Source: Prevotella sp.
GTDB taxonomy: Bacteria; Bacteroidota; Bacteroidia; Bacteroidales; Bacteroidaceae
Direction: 5' to 3'
Length of the DNA: 64,000 nucleotides
NCBI GenBank assembly: GCA_016287755.1
Contig: JAEEWT010000018.1
Span: 1-64,000, forward strand
Shown here: piece after piece, positions 1 through 9,328 of the stretch
How positions within the stretch are numbered: the stretch's first letter is position 1
Layout: every line of letters begins with the position of its first letter
Program-made: the position numbers and the translations under genes
The notes under the pieces: generated by a model
The model's database searches: none
Seen by the model: the letters and a program-made list of their open reading frames with translations, nothing else
What the model was told of the DNA's origin: nothing

Positions 1-230
1 GCGATGACACATGCTGTTTTAACCTTGGTAAAGATAGATATCTTTTCTTCAGGCCTTTCTACATAGCTAATGAAGATGTTATTTACATCATCCTTATTTA
101 CCCAGTCTTGCAATAGGGCTGGTGGCAACCCATATTTCGTTGCTACTTCTTCAAGAGACAGGTCTCCTTTCTTATATTCTTCAACGATTTTTTTCTTGAA
201 CTCTTCTGTATATCTGGTTTTAGAAGCCAT
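1..230 (-). CDS. HTH transposase-like protein, N-terminal part (cut by window edge)
   Basis: Reading from the ATG at 230 towards position 1 gives an uninterrupted frame of about 76 residues that leaves the window. The first 45 residues have the pattern of IS3/IS911-type transposase N-terminal helix-turn-helix domains (TEEFKKKIVEEYKKGDLSLE followed by EVATKYGLPPALLQDW). Family knowledge says this domain binds transposon ends. The rest of the gene and any terminal repeats lie outside the window, so it could equally be an unrelated small HTH regulator. No start other than 230 is needed. Confidence 0.5.
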   Translation of the reverse strand, partial: MASKTRYTEEFKKKIVEEYKKGDLSLEEVATKYGLPPALLQDWVNKDDVNNIFISYVERPEEKISIFTKVKTACVI

Positions 231-239
231 ATCTTTTTA

Positions 240-345
240 TTCCATAAAAGTCTGTAGATCCGTTAATCTGTAATTCCGTAACTCCCACAAAGTGTGTTCC
301 GTACTTCCGTCTATCCGTAGCTCCGTAATTCCATGCTTCCAGCAT
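240..345. repeat. TTCCGTA-type simple repeat tract
   Basis: The stretch is built from degenerate copies of TCCGTA/TTCCGTA (ccgttaatc, ttccgtaact, ttccgtactt, tatccgtagct, ccgtaattcc). A shorter tract of the same kind lies at 25732-25758. In both places it directly precedes a degraded AAA-ATPase C-terminus, so the tract and the remnant appear to have been copied together. Confidence 0.6.
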
Positions 346-358
346 CCTTTAGATGTCC

Positions 359-604
359 TCACACCCACATAAGCCACTTCCATACCGGCACAACGGGTAT
401 TCCCTCTTCCGTGCCCTCCTCATCATACGTAATCAGGAGGCAGTTCCAGTCTTCGTGCGCCTTGGCATACTTCACCAGTGGCAGCATCTCCCTATTGTAA
501 GTGGTCTCCTCCCTGATGTTATACGACACCTGAATGGCCTGTATCAGCCAACTATCTGCTACATATCCCGCATTGTTTACTAACCAGGCATTGTTTGATG
601 ACAT
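359..604 (-). pseudogene. C-terminal remnant of an AAA ATPase (DUF4143-like), copy A
   Basis: An 81-residue frame that begins at ATG 604 and ends in the VPVWKWLM motif typical of the C-terminal end of Bacteroidota AAA_14/DUF4143 ATPases. It includes IQVSYNIREETTYNRE and CLLITYDEEGTEEG, which in full-length proteins belong to the PD-(D/E)XK-like tail. The Walker motifs and all of the N-terminal 300 or so residues are absent, so it cannot be a working ATPase. A promoter-like TACATTTG lies upstream (669-676 on the minus strand), so it may still be transcribed. A second, more decayed copy is at 25776-25946. Confidence 0.65.
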
Positions 605-668
605 CTTTACTGATACTCATATAAATTCTATTTAATAAGAATCATGTGATTTTATTAAGTTTGATTTA

Positions 669-697
669 CAAATGTAGGCATTTTCTATAAAATGCAA
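669..697 (-). promoter_or_regulatory. Bacteroidota-type promoter before remnant A
   Basis: On the minus strand TACATTTG (-7, 669-676) is preceded at 18 bp by TTG (695-697). It would start transcripts about 60 nt before the ATG at 604. The rest of the 605-879 gap is AT-rich with no gene seen. Confidence 0.4.
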
Positions 698-879
698 TTA
701 ATAAACTCTAAGTTTTTGAAGTATTTTCACACTTTTTATCACATATCATTGACCTCAAGCACAGCAACTATTATTTGTTTCATTGTTATTCCATTATTCA
801 TCGTTTATTATTTGGTAGGGCAGAGAATGAATGATTCCATGCGGTCTTTATCAAATCTATTCTTCTGATTCATTAATTA

Positions 880-1151
880 TCAGTATTCTATATACTGGTT
901 CCCCACTTGAACCTTGATCTTCAAATATACATTACCGACTTCGTCTGACACATCAATCAAACTATCGTTGAGAAATGTGAGGAATCTACATTTTTCGTGG
1001 GAGAACGTATAACTAATGGTTCCTGTTTCCTCAGCTGACTTATATGATTGGGGGAAGAAAGTTTTTTGAAAGTCTTTCATGGATTCATCAGAAAGCTTGA
1101 AATAAGAATGTAACCAAGCACTAAGATTATAATCAACCTCTGCTTTGTCAT
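880..1151 (-). pseudogene. Small exported protein, apparently frameshifted
   Basis: Two overlapping frames share an ATGA junction. Frame one (1151 to 1077, 24 residues) is just a signal-peptide-like segment, MTKQRLIIILVLGYILISSF. Frame two (1080 to 880, 66 residues) contains GTISYTFSHEKCRFLTFLND and ends QYIEY. The second frame is also open upstream of its ATG, back to a stop near 1154, which suggests one small secreted protein broken by a frameshift rather than two genes. It lies downstream of two secreted-protein genes behind the Rhs toxin, so it could be a decayed third immunity-type gene. No family recognised. A sequencing error cannot be ruled out. Confidence 0.4.
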
Positions 1152-1207
1152 TTTACTATGGTATTTCATATCGAAAGATATACTGATTTCATAGATTCTT
1201 CCTAATC

Positions 1208-1882
1208 TCAGTCAACCAAACTAGTACACTTGAAAATGATATATGTTTGAATAACAGAATCGGGGATTTCTGTGTTTATATCTATAGGATTATTGTATTT
1301 TAGAAAATAATCCTTGGATACATAATTAACATGATCTATTCTAATATCAGAAATGAATCGCTGATACTCTTGTAAGATGCTATTTATGTCTGAATAGAAT
1401 TGGGTCTTCTTTATATCATTAACAAGCATTTGGTTATCATGGTTCGGGGTATCCAACCATTTCTTGGATATACTTATCGTTGTCTCTCCTAAACCGACAA
1501 AGGGAATATCAATTACAGTTAGTGGACTATTATTATATATAGAATGTACTGTGTCCAGCATGACTTTGAGGATACTTATTAATTGACTATATGAGGGTCT
1601 TAGAAAAGACTCTTTATTGTTATAGCTCTCCATTATAAACTGAAGATGGATTTCATTATGATTTATTAACCTTGTTGCTTCACAGATAACATTCATCGTA
1701 TCACTTCCAATTGTCGATATATACCGTTTACAGTCCATCTGATTGCTTTCATAATACGAGTCTCCTTGTATTTCATGTACATGAACAGCCATGTCAGCAC
1801 AGGAGTTCTTTTGACAGGAACATACATTTATTGTCAACTGCAATATAAGCATGACAAGGAAAAAGGGATGTACTCTTTTCAT
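1208..1882 (-). CDS. Secreted protein (possible lipoprotein), candidate immunity protein
   Basis: A 224-residue protein with an N-terminal signal sequence ending NVCSC, which could serve as a loose lipobox (Cys near residue 23), so it should sit in the periplasm or be anchored in a membrane. No known family was recognised; the body is rich in Ile, Ser and Asn with several Cys. It is the second gene after the Rhs/amidase toxin, 48 bp behind the preceding lipoprotein-like gene, and shares the low GC of the toxin tip. A periplasmic location is what an immunity protein against a peptidoglycan amidase would need; that role is inference from position, composition and localisation only. Both this gene and its neighbour could be immunity paralogues gathered by successive toxin swaps. 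Confidence 0.55.
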   Translation of the reverse strand: MKRVHPFFLVMLILQLTINVCSCQKNSCADMAVHVHEIQGDSYYESNQMDCKRYISTIGSDTMNVICEATRLINHNEIHLQFIMESYNNKESFLRPSYSQLISILKVMLDTVHSIYNNSPLTVIDIPFVGLGETTISISKKWLDTPNHDNQMLVNDIKKTQFYSDINSILQEYQRFISDIRIDHVNYVSKDYFLKYNNPIDINTEIPDSVIQTYIIFKCTSLVD

Positions 1883-1930
1883 TATCTATATTATTTGGTT
1901 TCACTTTCGTTTGGGGGCAGGGGATCCTAC

Positions 1931-2629
1931 TCACTTGTTATTTACGTGGAGTGTTTCCAATTCAATACATAAATCATCACAGAGATTAACAGTATCAGGA
2001 TAATTCGCCTGACTTAGAACGACATCCTTCTTCATATCCTCAACACTCATATTATATAACAACTCAAAATAAATGCTTTTGACTTTCAGATGATAAGGAT
2101 GTATTATATCACTGATGTCCGAAATTAAAATACTTTCTTCCAGAGCCCTTTGATAAGAAACTTTGTCATAGGTTTTATTAGCAGGTTTTATTTTTGTGTA
2201 CATCTCAGAAACACTCATGCTTGCATCACCTAATGCACTCATTTGAATGTATAGTCGCTTCAATTGATCTTTACTTTTCTCCTTGTTCATATATGAAATA
2301 ACTTCCTTCAAAAACACCAGTTGTTCTGGATATGATAACCTGAAATATTTCCCATCTTTATCCTTACGGACATTTGCGAATGAAAGACTATAGCCCCTTC
2401 CTTGTCCTGTAAAGTTTGATGATATCTCACATACAGATAAACTGTCGTTAGATTTCCATCTGAAATCAATGACAGTAATATTTCGAAATGCTTCGTGTGA
2501 ATGTAGTTCACCTACATATAAATGTCCATGACTTTTATCCCTGCTCGCACATACGTCCTTGCAGCTGTAAGCAAATAGGATAATAAAGAATCCTAAACCA
2601 ATAGATATATTTTTTGTACTCGTACTCAT
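1931..2629 (-). CDS. Lipoprotein directly behind the Rhs toxin, candidate cognate immunity protein
   Basis: 232 residues starting MSTSTKNISIGLGFFIILFA, followed by YSC, a good lipobox with the lipidated Cys at about residue 23. It begins 15 bp after the toxin stop codon (2645) and is on the same strand, the normal place for the cognate immunity gene of a polymorphic toxin. The protein is AT-rich, with long charged helices predicted from sequences such as SYMNKEKSKDQLKRLYIQMS. It does not visibly resemble the short Tai4 immunity family, so it is either a distant relative or a new immunity family. Function is inferred from context. Confidence 0.6.
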   Translation of the reverse strand: MSTSTKNISIGLGFFIILFAYSCKDVCASRDKSHGHLYVGELHSHEAFRNITVIDFRWKSNDSLSVCEISSNFTGQGRGYSLSFANVRKDKDGKYFRLSYPEQLVFLKEVISYMNKEKSKDQLKRLYIQMSALGDASMSVSEMYTKIKPANKTYDKVSYQRALEESILISDISDIIHPYHLKVKSIYFELLYNMSVEDMKKDVVLSQANYPDTVNLCDDLCIELETLHVNNK

Positions 2630-2644
2630 ATTATGCTAACAATA

Positions 2645-5600
2645 TTAATAGAAAACATCTATCTTCCCATTTTTATTACTATAGGGGACTGTTGCCGAAC
2701 CACCCCATTTACCGTTGTAAACAATATCAACATGACCAGTTACTCTTGAATCATTAAAGAATCCATCATTGTGAATAAAAGCTATTCCATTGATAACTTT
2801 TCGAGTATTATTAACTCTGATCCTTCTATACTTATTGAGATATGAAGCTACTGCAGATGCTTTAATGAAATAATTATCTCCATTTGAACCTTTATACGTT
2901 ATATTTGGAATATAAGGAATTTTTAATCCAGCTTCATTTAAAGCATAACTCAACCTTATTGCACAACTGTTTTCAACTTCACCAGCCATAGCACCAATTT
3001 GTCCTCCAATTTCTTTACATATTCTGTATGTCGGTTTTTTATATAATCCTTCTTCTCCAGGAGACCATGAAGTATCCAAATATGCATTATAGATGTCTCT
3101 TATATTTTTGTAAGTTAAATAACTATGCATCATATCATTGAACAGCACCGAGAACGCGCCTGTCACGGCCCCATTGGCGAACTTGCCGCCACCAATCTCC
3201 GATACCGTGCCGCTCAGGACGGCGTTGGCCGTCACACAACCTGCTGTTTTCAAGGAACTCTCATACTTGGTGATCAGCGAGCCGCCGGCACTCGACACGG
3301 CACCCATCATCATGCCATGGGCAATGTTGCCGCCCTGCAACCCCTCCTGAATCCCTTCCGTAAAGGCATGCTTGAAGAGCTGGGCTATCAGGTCGGTGTC
3401 GGCAGAGGCAAAGTTGGCCAGACCGCCGACGGCACCCCAGAAGGCACCCGTGAACGTTGACTTGGCAATCTGCCCGATGTTCGCACCATTCAACAAAGCT
3501 CCTGTCAAGGCACCTGCCGCACCGCCTACTGCCCCTGCAACGACAGCCACAGCCAGCCCTGATGCTCCTCCAGCTGTTACTATGGATGCCGCTATACCTA
3601 CAGCAGAGGCCACCAGCGACTTCCAGTTCCTGCTGAACCAGCTGTATCCGGAGGGATCTACCAGCGAGAGCGGGTTGTTCAGGCAGTATGCGTACCGGTT
3701 GAAACTCTGGGTGTGGTCGGGTGCCTGTATGAATGGATCGGGTGAGAGGAAACGCCCGATGACAGGATCATACATGCGGCCGTCCATATCCACCATCTCG
3801 AAGAGATCCAGATGCTCATGTCCGGTGAATCCGAATGCGTTCCATGCACTTGCATCAGCTATACTGACATAGTACTCCCACGAAGAAGGGTCACGACGCC
3901 TGCCCCATGCGTCATAGCTGAGTTCCTGCACGATACTGCCGTTGCCAGTGGCATAGGCAATGACCGATCCCAGCGGGTCGTGGATGAGATAGCGCAAAAC
4001 GGAACTTCCCTGACTGGGCTTCCGATACACAGCTATAGCCCTTCCGCCTGCAAAGATATAGTTTATTTTTGTAACTACATCGTTTTTTATGTTTTCTTCA
4101 TATAATTTACCAACATAGTAGCGTGTCTCGGTGGTTGATCCGGAGGTCTGCACGGCCATGATGCGTGATTTCAGGGCTCCATAGGTTATGTCGAGCTGGT
4201 CGCTGCCCTTGCTCACATGGGTGATCTTGTTAAATGAGGAATAAAGGATCTGATCCCACACTACGGGCTGATAGCCGCTGCTGTCAAAATACCGTAGATG
4301 GTTGCCATGTGAGAAGTATGTGAAGTTGGTACCCACACCTGTCTTAGAAAGGATGTTCCCTGCCTCGTCGTAGGAGATGGTCTGATACCATTGTCCGTTG
4401 TGCAACACGTTGGTAACACGGTCAAGAGCATCATAGACGAATGCCTCAGAGAGATTGCGATTCACGTCACTTCTGGAAGACATGTTGCCCGCAGCATCAT
4501 ATTGATAGCGCCAGTCAATGGCACTGTTCGATGTGCGAATCCTCGATGTCCATCCCTTCTGTGCATTGTAAGTTGTCAGGATGTTGAGTCCGCTGCCCAG
4601 CTTTTCACTTTCTATCTGACCACGGGCATTCAGGGTGTTCAGTGTCCAGTAGATGGTGCTGGAGGAGGCATTCTTCACTTGTACCAGTATGCCGTTGTCG
4701 GAATAGATGTTCTTGATCTTGAAGTTCGACGGATAGGTCACCACGTCGGTCTTTCCCAGCGTATTGTAGGTTGTAAGCGTGTTGAACGTCTTGGTGCCGA
4801 TGACCTCCTTCTCCTTGGTAACCCGCCCGTAGGCATCATAGTAGTAATCTATGGAGTGGCCGTTTGATGACTGGATTCTGGTAACAGCTCCATAGAAGCG
4901 CGTGTCGTAGGTCGTTGTTATCGTCATGTCCTGCCTCGTCTCACATATAACGCGGCCTCCGTTGTCATACTCGTAGCTTACCGTCACGTCTGGTTCCTGC
5001 TGCATCTCCGTCACCTCGCCGAAGGCATTATAGGTATATGTGGTCGTTCCCGTTGCATAATCGGTTTGTGTCAGCTTGTTGCCGAACACGTCGTAGGTCA
5101 TGCGTAGGATCTCCTTCGGAGCCGTGATCTGGGTACAGTGACCGTCGGCATTGTAATAGTAGGTAACGGTGCTCCCGAGCGCATCGGTGACCTTCTTCAG
5201 GTTGCCCATGACATTCATCTCCCTTGTGGTGTAGTGGCCGTTGGGATCCCTGGTCGTGGTGGTGAGCCCGTCGTAGGTCATCTGGTAGTAACTGCCGCCT
5301 GGGGCAGTCTGTCGTACCAGCCTGCCCATGTCGTCATACTCATTGGTGTTCCAATATACCGTCTCGCCGGGGAAGTAGGGCTCAGATGTCTTCAGTACCA
5401 GTCCCTTACCATTATACACCACGTCGGCATAGATCTTCTGTCCACCATGCGATTCCGTAACCTTGCGGATTGTTCGGCCAAGACAGTCGTAAAACTCAAG
5501 GACGAAGGGCTGCCCTGTCGCCTTGACGTACTGGAAGTACAGGGCATTGGCAGGTGCATCCGTCATTCCTGCGCTCCAGCCCGTAACCGTCTGGACGGTA

Positions 5601-8600
5601 TCTATAGGAGTACACGACTGTACGTTCCTGCCGAAACTGTCGTATGTGTTTGTCGTAATGATCCCGTTCTCGTCGGTAGATGAAAGTAAAAGACCTCTTG
5701 TCTGGTCAATAGTGTTTGTCGTAGTGAACCCGAGTGCGTCGGTCTGACTCGTGACGAAGCGGCCCTTGACATCATATGTACTCTGAGTCGTTCGCGGTGT
5801 TACGCCACCACCGACGGCCTCGGTTGTGCTCTGCGTAATGTTCCCATAGGCATCGTGCTGGTAGGTTTTCTTCGTTCCCTTGGCATTGTCTGGTTCGATA
5901 TATTCCGCTGTTAGCAGACCGGAATTACTGTCGTATTCGAATTGAGAGGTACGCGTGGAGGTGTAGCCTGATATTGACTTTTCCACAACGGAAGATGTCA
6001 GTCGTCCTAGCAGCCAGTTGGTGTAGTCATCCGAGTAGGTGTTGGTTGTTGTTATCATCTCTATACCTGTATTATCGGTTGTACTGCCTGTTACGTTGCC
6101 ATAGCCGTCGTATTGTGTAGTTGTCTGGACACGTGTCAGAGTATTACCCGTTCCGTAGTCGTATGTCATTTCATCAGTATATACGGGTCGGAAGCTGTAT
6201 ATACTTCCACCTGATCCAGTTACTTGAGTGTCCAGTGAGTTCGTTATGTATGTTTTTGAAACGGACTGACCGCAGACTTGTGTTTCCGTATAGCTCACGG
6301 CGGTTAGGAACTGGTCGGAGTCATATTCCATTTTGGTAACCGTGGCTGTTTCCGTATCCTCATCGTAGGCCGTGAACTTCTCAAATCCCAGCAGTCCTCT
6401 TCCGCGTTTGTGCATCAGGGCATTCTCATAGGAATAGGTTGTTGTCCTCTGCCCACCCAAGCCGTTGGGCGCTTTGACCTGATAGACGGCAGGCCAGGTG
6501 GGACAGCATGAAGAAACGGGGTAGCTAGCCGTGTTGCCCCTTGTGTGGATTGAGGTGTTCGTCAGGTTGAGATAACTTATCTCCGTAGTGTTACCCAGAC
6601 CGTCAGTTATCGAGGAGAGTAGGTAGTTAGGCCCAGTTGAGGCTAGGTATATGTCGCACCCCTTCGTCGTCGTTGTCGTCCAGTTTGATGTATTCAGGAT
6701 ATCCATTCTCCCATCACCGTTGAAGTCGCCCAAATAGTAGTTGGCTCTGTCCAGCGGGGCAACGCTGGAACTCGTCCCCTGCGCATAGGTTATGCCCGTG
6801 CCGTCGTTGAGATAGACATGTGGTGTTACGGGGGCTCCTCCAGAGGATGTCTTGTCTATCGCATAGTAGTCATCGAAGCCGTCGCCGTTGATGTCCACGA
6901 GGAATATCCGCCTGTCATCCGACTGGAACTGCCTGGCTATATCAAGACTTTGGAAGGTTCCGTCGCCTTTCGAGAACTGGATGATCCACTCGCTCCATCC
7001 GCCAGGATTAGGATTATTGTCCCATCCCGTCAAGAGCATGTCGGTCTTTCCGTCGCCGTTCAGATCACCGAGATATAGATGATGCTCTTTCTGCGGCCAT
7101 ACTGCCGTTCCTCCTGAAATGAGAGATCCCTGGCCGTTGCTCTTCAGCAGCTTGTAGCCGTTTGAGGTCAAGTTCATCACATCCGTTAGTCCGTCACCGT
7201 TGAAGTCGACGAATTCCACACGATCCCACTTCTCGGCAGCTGTGCCCGTCACAGTAGAGGATAGGGGTGTAAGGGTGGTTCCGTCGTAAGACGACCTGAT
7301 GACGGCATAGTTCTTCGAGTTGGCATATTGAATGAACAGATCGGCAGCACCGTCTCCGTTCACCTCCACGGTATGGACAGAGTATTTCTGCGAACTGGTA
7401 TGGATGACTGGCTGCTTGAAGAAAGCCAGTCCGGACGAGGTGACATTGGAGAGAAACAGGTAACACTTGTACTGACTCGACTCCTTGCAAACAGTGACAA
7501 AGTCGTCCCTTCCGTCACCGTTGTAGTCACCGCTGGAGGCCTGAAGAAGTGTTCCTGTGGTATAGTCGTTAACTGTCAGGATCTTATTATATTGGGAGAA
7601 CAGATGATACTGAAGCGTGCCCGACCTTGATGCAACCGTATCCTGGGCACTTGTCTTCACTGTGGAATCCAGCGAGTCCTCAGTAATATAAGACAACGAG
7701 TCTGGAACAGATAGAGCGCTCTCTGAGGCAAGTGAGTCTCGTTCCGAAGTAAGGCTGTCCTTCTCCTCTGTGGAAGACTGATAGTCTGAATTCTTACTTG
7801 AACCGGTAGTATATGGGAACGTAAAGAACTCAGAGATGCCGTCACCGTTGTAGTCTCCAACGACAAGGGTCACATGATCAATGAGCTGGGTTACGGAGTT
7901 CTGGGAATGGCTTATCCAGTCGACGGAATTGTTGGAGGTGTTGTACCAGTTGAAAAGTGTAGGGTTCTTTTTTGTTCCGTCTGTCGCTATCTCGGTAAGC
8001 TGGGCGAGCTGGCGTTTGTGGTGATCCACCCTGTACAGGGCTGTCAGTTTCCTGATGATGGTGCTCCCGTAGTATATCCTTAATGAGCTGACGACCTTCT
8101 GTCTCCTCACTGGTTGTCCGTAAATATAGGTTGTCGGGGCAAACGTGTTTGTTGTATAGTAAAACCTGACGGAAGCATAGGGCGATAGAGAGGTATTTGA
8201 GTTTCCCGTGTAATTAATCCGTGTGGGATAGATGTCATTGGTTGCAGCATCACCTGAATAGGTGACGGTGTAGTAGTTTCCTTTTGTGTCGCTAACCTTG
8301 GTGACAAGCCAGAAAACCGGTTTTGCAGATGTCGTATCGTTAAGGATAAGCTTGCTTGACTTGTATAGGTAGGTCAGTCCGTCCTTCGTCTTGACCGTGA
8401 AGGTATTGGGATTATATCGGTTACCACTTGAGGTAATCTTGGCGTATGTATTGTTCTGGGTACGGTACTCATAGCTGGTACTACTGATGGCACGTTCAAG
8501 AACGAGACGGTTGCCGTCAAGGAGGAAACGGTCGTTGCTGCCGAACGACACATAGCCTGCAATCCCGTCGTCATGGACATTCCTCGGGGCACGGCTGATC

Positions 8601-8884
8601 ATTGAAAGACCAGTGAGGTCGAAACCGTAGCCGAAAAGGCCGTCTTTTGTGGAACTGTCATAGACAATCGACAGCTTGGGAGCCATCCCGCCCGTGCCTG
8701 CAACGGTGGGGATAGGTATCTCATAATTGAACTGTCCGTTGGGAGTTACATTGAACTCATCGTTGATTTTTCCTACGATACCGTTAGCAGAGCCTCCGTA
8801 GATGTAATCGGAATATGGGAGGTCTTGGCCAAGGGCACATACGGTGCATAGCCACAGAGCTGTACATATTATCCTATTTCTCAT
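2645..8884 (-). CDS. FG-GAP/YD-repeat Rhs protein with C-terminal Tae4-like amidase toxin
   Basis: 2079 residues. Signal peptide (1-19, ending ALGQ). An SpvB/TcdB-like shell region follows with at least seven FG-GAP/VCBS motifs of the form GDYNGDGxxDF (about residues 340-760). Next come long YD repeats (about 830-1640), then the Rhs core with GRMYDPVIGRFLSPDPF and LVDPSGY, a Gly/Ala-rich hydrophobic segment, and a C-terminal domain of about 150 residues. That domain holds NSCAIRLSYALNEAG (Cys1974) and VTGHVDIVYNGKWGG (His2051), the Cys-His layout of Tae4 (type VI amidase effector 4), which cleaves peptidoglycan stem peptides. DNA coding for the last 160 residues (2645-3120) is clearly more AT-rich than the core, as expected of a swapped toxin tip. 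The gene starts 6 bp behind the T9SS-CTD gene. No sorting domain is visible on this protein itself. Confidence 0.8.
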   Translation of the reverse strand: MRNRIICTALWLCTVCALGQDLPYSDYIYGGSANGIVGKINDEFNVTPNGQFNYEIPIPTVAGTGGMAPKLSIVYDSSTKDGLFGYGFDLTGLSMISRAPRNVHDDGIAGYVSFGSNDRFLLDGNRLVLERAISSTSYEYRTQNNTYAKITSSGNRYNPNTFTVKTKDGLTYLYKSSKLILNDTTSAKPVFWLVTKVSDTKGNYYTVTYSGDAATNDIYPTRINYTGNSNTSLSPYASVRFYYTTNTFAPTTYIYGQPVRRQKVVSSLRIYYGSTIIRKLTALYRVDHHKRQLAQLTEIATDGTKKNPTLFNWYNTSNNSVDWISHSQNSVTQLIDHVTLVVGDYNGDGISEFFTFPYTTGSSKNSDYQSSTEEKDSLTSERDSLASESALSVPDSLSYITEDSLDSTVKTSAQDTVASRSGTLQYHLFSQYNKILTVNDYTTGTLLQASSGDYNGDGRDDFVTVCKESSQYKCYLFLSNVTSSGLAFFKQPVIHTSSQKYSVHTVEVNGDGAADLFIQYANSKNYAVIRSSYDGTTLTPLSSTVTGTAAEKWDRVEFVDFNGDGLTDVMNLTSNGYKLLKSNGQGSLISGGTAVWPQKEHHLYLGDLNGDGKTDMLLTGWDNNPNPGGWSEWIIQFSKGDGTFQSLDIARQFQSDDRRIFLVDINGDGFDDYYAIDKTSSGGAPVTPHVYLNDGTGITYAQGTSSSVAPLDRANYYLGDFNGDGRMDILNTSNWTTTTTKGCDIYLASTGPNYLLSSITDGLGNTTEISYLNLTNTSIHTRGNTASYPVSSCCPTWPAVYQVKAPNGLGGQRTTTYSYENALMHKRGRGLLGFEKFTAYDEDTETATVTKMEYDSDQFLTAVSYTETQVCGQSVSKTYITNSLDTQVTGSGGSIYSFRPVYTDEMTYDYGTGNTLTRVQTTTQYDGYGNVTGSTTDNTGIEMITTTNTYSDDYTNWLLGRLTSSVVEKSISGYTSTRTSQFEYDSNSGLLTAEYIEPDNAKGTKKTYQHDAYGNITQSTTEAVGGGVTPRTTQSTYDVKGRFVTSQTDALGFTTTNTIDQTRGLLLSSTDENGIITTNTYDSFGRNVQSCTPIDTVQTVTGWSAGMTDAPANALYFQYVKATGQPFVLEFYDCLGRTIRKVTESHGGQKIYADVVYNGKGLVLKTSEPYFPGETVYWNTNEYDDMGRLVRQTAPGGSYYQMTYDGLTTTTRDPNGHYTTREMNVMGNLKKVTDALGSTVTYYYNADGHCTQITAPKEILRMTYDVFGNKLTQTDYATGTTTYTYNAFGEVTEMQQEPDVTVSYEYDNGGRVICETRQDMTITTTYDTRFYGAVTRIQSSNGHSIDYYYDAYGRVTKEKEVIGTKTFNTLTTYNTLGKTDVVTYPSNFKIKNIYSDNGILVQVKNASSSTIYWTLNTLNARGQIESEKLGSGLNILTTYNAQKGWTSRIRTSNSAIDWRYQYDAAGNMSSRSDVNRNLSEAFVYDALDRVTNVLHNGQWYQTISYDEAGNILSKTGVGTNFTYFSHGNHLRYFDSSGYQPVVWDQILYSSFNKITHVSKGSDQLDITYGALKSRIMAVQTSGSTTETRYYVGKLYEENIKNDVVTKINYIFAGGRAIAVYRKPSQGSSVLRYLIHDPLGSVIAYATGNGSIVQELSYDAWGRRRDPSSWEYYVSIADASAWNAFGFTGHEHLDLFEMVDMDGRMYDPVIGRFLSPDPFIQAPDHTQSFNRYAYCLNNPLSLVDPSGYSWFSRNWKSLVASAVGIAASIVTAGGASGLAVAVVAGAVGGAAGALTGALLNGANIGQIAKSTFTGAFWGAVGGLANFASADTDLIAQLFKHAFTEGIQEGLQGGNIAHGMMMGAVSSAGGSLITKYESSLKTAGCVTANAVLSGTVSEIGGGKFANGAVTGAFSVLFNDMMHSYLTYKNIRDIYNAYLDTSWSPGEEGLYKKPTYRICKEIGGQIGAMAGEVENSCAIRLSYALNEAGLKIPYIPNITYKGSNGDNYFIKASAVASYLNKYRRIRVNNTRKVINGIAFIHNDGFFNDSRVTGHVDIVYNGKWGGSATVPYSNKNGKIDVFY

Positions 8885-8890
8885 CGTTCC

Positions 8891-9310
8891 TTAATTCTTG
8901 ATGATTTTCCATGTTGCTTTCTTCTCTTCATGAATGACCTGAAGGAGGTACAGACCGTTTGGATGGTCGCTGAGGTCAAGTGTCATGCTTATTTCTGTAC
9001 CTTCTTTCTGTATAATGGATTTCCCACTTGTGTCAAACACTTTACAGGTAAGCCCCCCTTCATATAGGTGAGTTGTCCTTATGTTCACAATGCCGGTAGT
9101 GGGATTGGGTGACACTGTCACCTGACTTTGTAAGTCTTCGGCCATGGGATCATTTGCGAAAGACGGTGCAGGCATTTCGTTTCGCGTACTGGTGACGTAT
9201 CGTTTCACAACGTTGCCACGTTGGTCATGATTATACGTATACCTCTGGCAAAAAGCCTTTCCACCATATAGGGATATGATGGAAAGACACAACAAAAACA
9301 TCCGTTTCAT
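8891..9310 (-). CDS. Small secreted protein with YD motif and T9SS type A sorting domain
   Basis: 139 residues. A signal peptide (MKRMFLLCLSIISLYGGKAF) is followed by RYTYNHDQRGNVVKRYV, which reads like a single YD repeat. The last 75 residues form a T9SS type A C-terminal sorting domain (VTVSPNPTTGIVNI, then NGLYLLQV and the basic end KIIKN). In the family this domain directs passage through the type IX machinery and is then cleaved. It lies in one operon with the Rhs protein (6 bp gap), which itself lacks such a domain. The pairing suggests that it helps export or display the Rhs protein; this is inference. Confidence 0.75.
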   Translation of the reverse strand: MKRMFLLCLSIISLYGGKAFCQRYTYNHDQRGNVVKRYVTSTRNEMPAPSFANDPMAEDLQSQVTVSPNPTTGIVNIRTTHLYEGGLTCKVFDTSGKSIIQKEGTEISMTLDLSDHPNGLYLLQVIHEEKKATWKIIKN

Positions 9311-9328
9311 TCCTATGCTTCTTTCATT

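Noticed and set aside
4391..4867. Plus-strand frames opposite the Rhs gene, including this and 5138-5683
   Set aside because: Antisense shadows of the repetitive YD coding sequence; no start signals or domains.
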